In this document: positions 60,460-64,000 of the stretch, piece by piece | Layout: the number at the start of each line of letters is the position of its first letter | How positions within the stretch are numbered: the stretch's first letter is position 1 | Assembly (NCBI RefSeq): GCF_002282895.1 | Contig: NZ_NRRB01000003.1 | Coordinates: forward strand, 475,489-539,488 | Direction of reading: 5' to 3' | Length of the DNA stretch: 64,000 nt | From: Paraferrimonas haliotis | Lineage (GTDB): Bacteria; Pseudomonadota; Gammaproteobacteria; Enterobacterales; Shewanellaceae | The notes under the pieces: generated by a model | The model's database searches: none | Seen by the model: the letters and a program-made list of their open reading frames with translations, nothing else | What the model was told of the DNA's origin: nothing | Translations under genes and position numbers: made by a program

Positions 60460-61052
60460 TGATGGTTCCTCTTCAATTCTATTGTTCGCTTTGGGTTATT
60501 TCACTGTGCCACAGGTTTTTCAAAATGCACCTTGGATACCTCAGCGTTTTTTTAATCTTTCTACTGGGTGAACCCATGTATGAAGGCTTTGGCTAAGCCT
60601 TTCAGAAAGCCTTAGCTAAACCCTTTAGGTAACCCTTACCAATACCCTTTACGTATGGCTTAGCCAACCCCTTTTCAAACGGTTGAAAAAGGCTTTAACT
60701 GAGTTCGACTGAGCATTTTAATGATGCTCCTGACTTCCCTTTAAGCCAGTAAATTCAATACGAAACAGAATTTTACTAACTGTTTTGAAACCCTTTGCGA
60801 AGGGTCCAACAAGCCTTGTCTGACGGTTACTTGACCCATGCGTTAACCAGTAGCAGTAACAGGATCAGTAACAGAAACAAGAGCAGTAGGCAGAAGCAGT
60901 ATTGTCCAAGCCTTGCAGGCTTTGACGAGGGCGAGCAATCCCCACATCAAGCTTTTCAACACAAGAAATAAATCACCCACGACACAACGTCTTACTCGAA
61001 CAACTACAGTTTTACCTACAATTTTACTTGTAGAAATCAGCATAGCATTAGA
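60460..61052. repeat. Repetitive non-coding region between the exonuclease and rumA
   Basis: Nearly 600 bp without a supportable gene. Block A (60581-60705) holds repeated CCCTTT and GGCTTAGCC-like words, including the hairpin AAGGCTT-TGGCT-AAGCCTT (60583-60601). Block B (60848-60901) is a run of CAGTA/CAGAA-like words. A frame of 66 codons on the minus strand in block B looks like a product of low complexity. The region might bind proteins or form structured DNA or RNA. Confidence 0.5.
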
Positions 61053-61072
61053 TACTGTATAAACAAACAGTA
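61053..61072 (+). promoter_or_regulatory. LexA (SOS) box of rumA-rumB
   Basis: The sequence is TA-CTGT-N8-ACAG-TA with a perfect CTGT-N8-ACAG core at 61055-61070, 28 bases before the rumA ATG. It matches the consensus operator of gammaproteobacterial LexA, so rumA and rumB should be SOS induced. Confidence 0.9.
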
Positions 61073-61098
61073 TTAATTATGATTTTTCGAGGTTCGTC

Positions 61099-61548
61099 AT
61101 GAGTGTCTCGCTGATAGGCCGTAGCGGCGCACTTGCCTTCATCAAAGCCAAGCGCCTTCGTATTCCATTGTTCATGGAACGTGTTTCTGCTGGTTTTCCT
61201 TCACCAGCGCAGGATTATGTTGAGCAAACGCTCGACCTCAACGAGCTGTGCATCAAGCGACCGGCTGCAACGTTCTTTGTGCGTGTTGAAGGTGATTCAA
61301 TGATTGATGCCGGGATTCACCCAGATGATATTCTGGTGGTTGATCGCTCTGTCCAAGCCGAACACGGTGACATTGTCATCGCTGGCATCCATGGTGAACT
61401 CACGGTAAAGGAGCTTCAACTAAGGCCGTGCGTCATGCTGATCCCAAGAAACCAGGTGTATGAGCCCATTCATATTCCTGAAGGGACAGAGTTAGAGATA
61501 TTTGGTGTGGTCACCAATGTGGTGCGAAACATACGCCGTAAGTCGTGA
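61099..61548 (+). CDS. rumA: RumA, UmuD-like SOS mutagenesis protein
   Basis: The 149-residue protein is a LexA/UmuD-type S24 peptidase. The cleavage site Ala31-Gly32 (SAGFPSP), catalytic Ser67 (GDSM) and Lys104 (TVKEL) are all present. After RecA-stimulated self-cleavage, UmuD-like proteins join UmuC-like subunits to form polymerase V. Here the partner rumB is interrupted, so RumA may have no cognate UmuC-type partner. It is under a perfect LexA box and followed eight bases later by rumB. Confidence 0.93.
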   Translation: MSVSLIGRSGALAFIKAKRLRIPLFMERVSAGFPSPAQDYVEQTLDLNELCIKRPAATFFVRVEGDSMIDAGIHPDDILVVDRSVQAEHGDIVIAGIHGELTVKELQLRPCVMLIPRNQVYEPIHIPEGTELEIFGVVTNVVRNIRRKS

Positions 61549-61555
61549 CTATCCC

Positions 61556-61825
61556 ATGCCAGTATTTGCCTTGGTGGACTGCAACAACTTTTACGCCAGT
61601 TGTGAGAAGCTGTTTCGTCCTGATTTAAAAGATACGCCGATTGTGGTGCTGTCCAACAATGACGGCTGCGTGGTTGCACGGTCGCGTGAAGCTAAGTTAC
61701 TCGGTATTAAAATGGGCGTACCCGTCTTTCAAATCAAAGCTGAAATGCAGCGCCATGGCATTTTGGCATTCTCGTCCAACTATGCGCTTACAGTTGGGAA
61801 ATACTTTAGACATCACATGTTGTAA
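61556..61825 (+). pseudogene. rumB: rumB 5' fragment, UmuC-like polymerase cut by insertion
   Basis: The frame begins as a normal Y-family polymerase: FALVDCNNFYASCEKLFRPDL (residues 3-23, read in two halves), then VVLSNNDGCVVARSREAKLLGI. It stays homologous to FSSNYAL and then departs into unrelated TVGKYFRHHML before a stop. The junction is at about 61785-61792. Insertion into rumB is a known recurrent event in SXT-type ICEs, where the resistance cluster sits. The remaining 3' part is outside the window. Confidence 0.9.
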
Positions 61826-62176
61826 TGTTTCAGGTTGTATAAATTAGACGTCGAGATGAGGGGTGGTTACAATTTTTACTATTGGTTAAGAAATATCTTG
61901 AAAAAGTAGATGTATGAACGCGTAACCCCCTGGGGGAAGGCTTAGCAGTGTGAATAACGGATGATTTAGGTGTTAATGTGATTGAACAAAATAGGTCGTT
62001 TCCAGATGACTTCGGCTTTGACTATTGTCTTATGTGGATTAGTACGGAGAAATATCCCTCATTTATAAGTAGGCCACACCCTGACAGACAGTGGCGAGAT
62101 CATCCATGACGTTAGGGACAACTCAAAACCATTTGCTCATAAACTTCCAATTTTAATAGACCCCGATGGTATCAAT

Positions 62177-63391
62177 GTGGTGCCAGTGAATCTATATCTT
62201 CACTCTTTGTTGGCAGATCCAGATATATCCTCCGATAAGACGATTCAATCCCATGCAGTTGCGTTATTGAGCTTCTATCGGTGGTTGAGCACGGAAATCC
62301 CCGAACATACACACCCAAGGACTGGCCTTCTGGTTGATGAAAAACCTCCGTTAACAATATATGACTGCACCGAGAAGGTAGAGGAAAGTCCAATCGTGAG
62401 ATATCGAGACTATTTATTGGAAAACCTTTATACCAAGGATGAAACTGGAAAAGTCGGTGGTTCTCCAAGTACAGCCTCTAACTATGTTTTGAAAGTTGTC
62501 AATTACTTCATCTTCCTTCATCGCCAGCGGATCATTTCAATCAGCAAAACCTTTCGACCATTTGAGTTTAAGGCAAAGACTGTTCGCATAAGCAACAAAG
62601 GAAACAGAGCACAACATGAAATGCTCTCACATCTCAATCGCAGTCACAGTAAGGAAATTATTGTATACACCACAGGTCTCACTAGACCATTTAAGAACAT
62701 AAAAAAACCTCAAGATGCTGATATTCGAGAGCTTAACCCACTTCGTGAAGATGAAAAACAAGAGCTTTATAAACACCTTGATATTGAAAATTCATCTGAC
62801 ACTAAAGCCCTAATGGTGTACTTAAAAACTGAAACGGGATTGAGATTGGAGGAATTAATAACATTTCCTGCCTCTGTCGTGGACAAGCCAAAAGCTAAAG
62901 TAGTTAAGGTGCAAATTGGTGAGAATATTAACGGTTGCTTAACCAAGTTCAAAAAAAACAGAACAATTGAAATCCCAGCCAGTGTCATGGATCTGTTGTA
63001 CGAGTACAAGTTAAGTAAGGCGAGGAAGAAGGCTATTGAAAAAGGATTACTTCGCCATAACCACTTATTCGTTAAATCGAATGGCAATATCTACGCTCCA
63101 AACACCATTCAAAAGTATGTGGAAACTATCCGCAATGATTTGACACACTGTGGGCTTGATATTTATTTTGCCCCTCATGACTTACGAGCCACTTTCGCAA
63201 CCGACTGGCTGTACAGCAAACATATGGAAACAGGTAAGCCCTTCGAGGCTTTGTTACAGGAGCTGGCTGATTTGATGGGGCATGAAAGCACCTCTACCAC
63301 TCAAAAATACGTTAACTACATGAATGACAATAAAACATGGTTGGAATTCGCTCAGCGTAAAAATCAATTCGCACAACAATCGCTGAGGTGA
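62177..63391 (+). CDS. Tyrosine recombinase of the rumB insertion
   Basis: The 404-residue frame has the complete catalytic set: Arg223 (TGLRLEE), His334 and Arg337 (HDLR), His369 (GHES) and Tyr378. An N-terminal SAM-like core-binding domain precedes (about residues 15-125). The start is uncertain: the open frame extends upstream to 62069 with plausible protein sequence (SGEIIHDVRDN) but no ATG, GTG or TTG codon before 62177, and the GTG used here has no clear ribosome binding site. It overlaps nothing and is followed four bases later by the second gene, so the two are co-transcribed. Confidence 0.85.
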   Translation: MVPVNLYLHSLLADPDISSDKTIQSHAVALLSFYRWLSTEIPEHTHPRTGLLVDEKPPLTIYDCTEKVEESPIVRYRDYLLENLYTKDETGKVGGSPSTASNYVLKVVNYFIFLHRQRIISISKTFRPFEFKAKTVRISNKGNRAQHEMLSHLNRSHSKEIIVYTTGLTRPFKNIKKPQDADIRELNPLREDEKQELYKHLDIENSSDTKALMVYLKTETGLRLEELITFPASVVDKPKAKVVKVQIGENINGCLTKFKKNRTIEIPASVMDLLYEYKLSKARKKAIEKGLLRHNHLFVKSNGNIYAPNTIQKYVETIRNDLTHCGLDIYFAPHDLRATFATDWLYSKHMETGKPFEALLQELADLMGHESTSTTQKYVNYMNDNKTWLEFAQRKNQFAQQSLR

Positions 63392-63395
63392 TGAT

Positions 63396-63935
63396 ATGGC
63401 AAAAAGTCGATTAGCAGCATCGAGAAATCAAAATAAATCACCCGCTCCGCCGATTACTAAGAAAAATGTTACTTCATTAGATTTGATCGTTGATATACGG
63501 CCAGAAGGGGTGCTAAACAGCACAAGACACAATTTTATTTATTGGTGTCATGAACAGTGTGATCCCAAAAAACCATTAGCTAAACCCTCTCGACTGGAAA
63601 GAATGCAAAAGCTAAAAAGATGGGTTGATCAAGAGAAGAAAAATGAAACCAATGCATGGTCTCTAGTAGTTAAATTAAGCGCCTTAAAGACTTACATTGC
63701 ATTTTGCGACATTAAGAAGTTCGACCCTTTTAGTCAGGCTGGATATCTTTATTACGCTGGTAACTCAGGTGAGTTACGGCGCTTAGTTGACATTGCTAGT
63801 GAGCCTAAAAAATACCAATTTCAGTATCATAATGGTGAAGAGTTTGGTTTGTTGGAATCCTCAGCTCTTCAAAAAAAGATGAATCTCGACTCGATGCTTC
63901 CAGTGCTTGATTTTGATGTGTCAGTCCGCGGCTGA
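63396..63935 (+). CDS. Probable N-terminal fragment of a second recombinase or transposition protein
   Basis: The 179-residue frame begins with a basic tail (MAKSRLAASRNQNKSP) and a helical region (SRLERMQKLKRWVDQEKKN, then SALKTYIAFCDIKKFD). This could be the DNA-binding N-terminus of a larger protein such as the long second recombinase of Tn554-like elements. No catalytic motif is present. The last four residues (SVRG) overlap the C-terminus of an opposing frame, so a later insertion near 63915 may have cut the gene. Function is inferred from pairing with the tyrosine recombinase. Confidence 0.55.
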   Translation: MAKSRLAASRNQNKSPAPPITKKNVTSLDLIVDIRPEGVLNSTRHNFIYWCHEQCDPKKPLAKPSRLERMQKLKRWVDQEKKNETNAWSLVVKLSALKTYIAFCDIKKFDPFSQAGYLYYAGNSGELRRLVDIASEPKKYQFQYHNGEEFGLLESSALQKKMNLDSMLPVLDFDVSVRG

Positions 63936-64000
63936 CTGCCAGGACAGGAACACTGCTTGTTGTGCAAAGGTGTTGGCAGCTTCTTGTTGCTTGCGGATAT
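63921..64000 (-). CDS. C-terminal end of an opposing gene at the window edge
   Basis: A minus-strand frame with stop at 63921-63923 is open to the edge for 25 codons: IRKQQEAANTFAQQ then AVFLSWQSAAD. Codon use looks genuine. It overlaps the end of the preceding plus-strand frame, consistent with a separate element inserted there. Too short to identify. Confidence 0.4.
   Translation of the reverse strand, partial: IRKQQEAANTFAQQAVFLSWQSAAD

Larger units (their letters stand above)
61788..64000 (+). mobile_element. Mobile element inserted in rumB, incomplete at the window edge
   Basis: From about 61788 the sequence is unrelated to rumB. It carries a full tyrosine recombinase gene, a second co-directional gene that appears cut short, and the end of an opposing gene at the edge. 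Consecutive recombinase genes recall Tn554-like or recombinase-trio elements; assignment is tentative. The first 350 bp (61826-62176) have no convincing complete gene. The cargo, if any, lies to the right. Confidence 0.7.

Noticed and set aside
60581..60705. CRISPR-like array
   Set aside because: The repeated words are short, degenerate and irregularly spaced, with no constant repeats or unique spacers and no cas genes.
60843..61043. 66-codon minus-strand frame upstream of rumA
   Set aside because: It arises from low-complexity CAGTA-like repeats, lacks a ribosome binding site and shows no protein family pattern.
61977..62107. Small 43-codon frame before the tyrosine recombinase
   Set aside because: It overlaps the upstream extension of the recombinase frame, has no clear ribosome binding site and no known family.
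1..64000. tRNA or rRNA genes and ICE attachment sites
   Set aside because: None seen; the ICE ends (attL, attR in prfC for SXT) and int lie outside the window.

Overview
The window is most of the conserved backbone of an integrative and conjugative element (ICE) of the SXT/R391 family, read opposite to the usual map orientation. Gene order and protein families match that family from the setD-setC activator end (left) to the rumA-rumB SOS mutagenesis pair (right). SXT/R391 ICEs live in Gammaproteobacteria such as Vibrio, Proteus, Providencia and Shewanella. No host chromosome is visible, so the host species cannot be named from this window.

Layout. 1-2.2 kb (+): a partial gene, a lytic transglycosylase, the FlhDC-like activators setD and setC, and the entry-exclusion gene eex. 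2.2-8.2 kb (-): traG, traH, traF. 8.2-19.3 kb (-): a DNA-processing operon with a 108-aa membrane gene, ssb, bet, a 47-aa small gene, exo, cobS-like AAA+, WGR-like, DUF3150-like, a 146-aa gene, a cobT-like VWA gene, radC, a 113-aa gene and a primase-like gene. 19.7-24.2 kb: an AcaB-like gene, then a cargo hotspot with an ABM-fold gene, a LysR regulator, a radical SAM gene and a DUF1349 gene. 24.3-35.3 kb (-): traN, traU, trbC-traW, signal peptidase, trbI, traC, dsbC, with a TnpB-only IS200/IS605-type element between traC and trbI. 35.5-37.2 kb: mosT and mosA, a toxin-antitoxin pair. 37.4-41.5 kb (-): traA, V, B, K, E, L. 41.7-43.4 kb: a cargo pair (unknown gene plus XRE-ImmA protease). 43.5-48.7 kb (-): a DUF4400-like gene, a core gene, traD and the MobH relaxase traI. 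48.8-58.7 kb (-): a defence hotspot with two small genes, an Mrr-type nuclease and a type I restriction system hsdM-hsdS-hsdR behind a WYL regulator. 59-61.8 kb: two small core genes, a repetitive spacer, an SOS box, rumA, and rumB cut by a second mobile element that carries tyrosine recombinase genes and runs off the window.

How it works together. SetCD should switch on the minus-strand transfer operons. Five operon starts (traF, the ssb operon, dsbC, traL, traI) share a TATCTR-type -10 box with similar flanking sequence. TraI, TraD and the Tra pore proteins move single-stranded DNA. Ssb, Bet and Exo process and recombine it. Eex and TraG set the exclusion group: TraG residues 606-608 are P-G-E, the S (SXT) group as I recall it.

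The most striking unexplained feature is a repeated mRNA leader. Nine non-coupled genes of the ssb operon, and traL, are each preceded by the same two-hairpin arrangement: an upstream stem (usually ACCC...GGG) and a second stem that buries the Shine-Dalgarno sequence. traF, dsbC and traI have at least the second stem. Translationally coupled genes lack it. This looks like an element-wide post-transcriptional switch, possibly a dense expansion of the published radC RNA motif.
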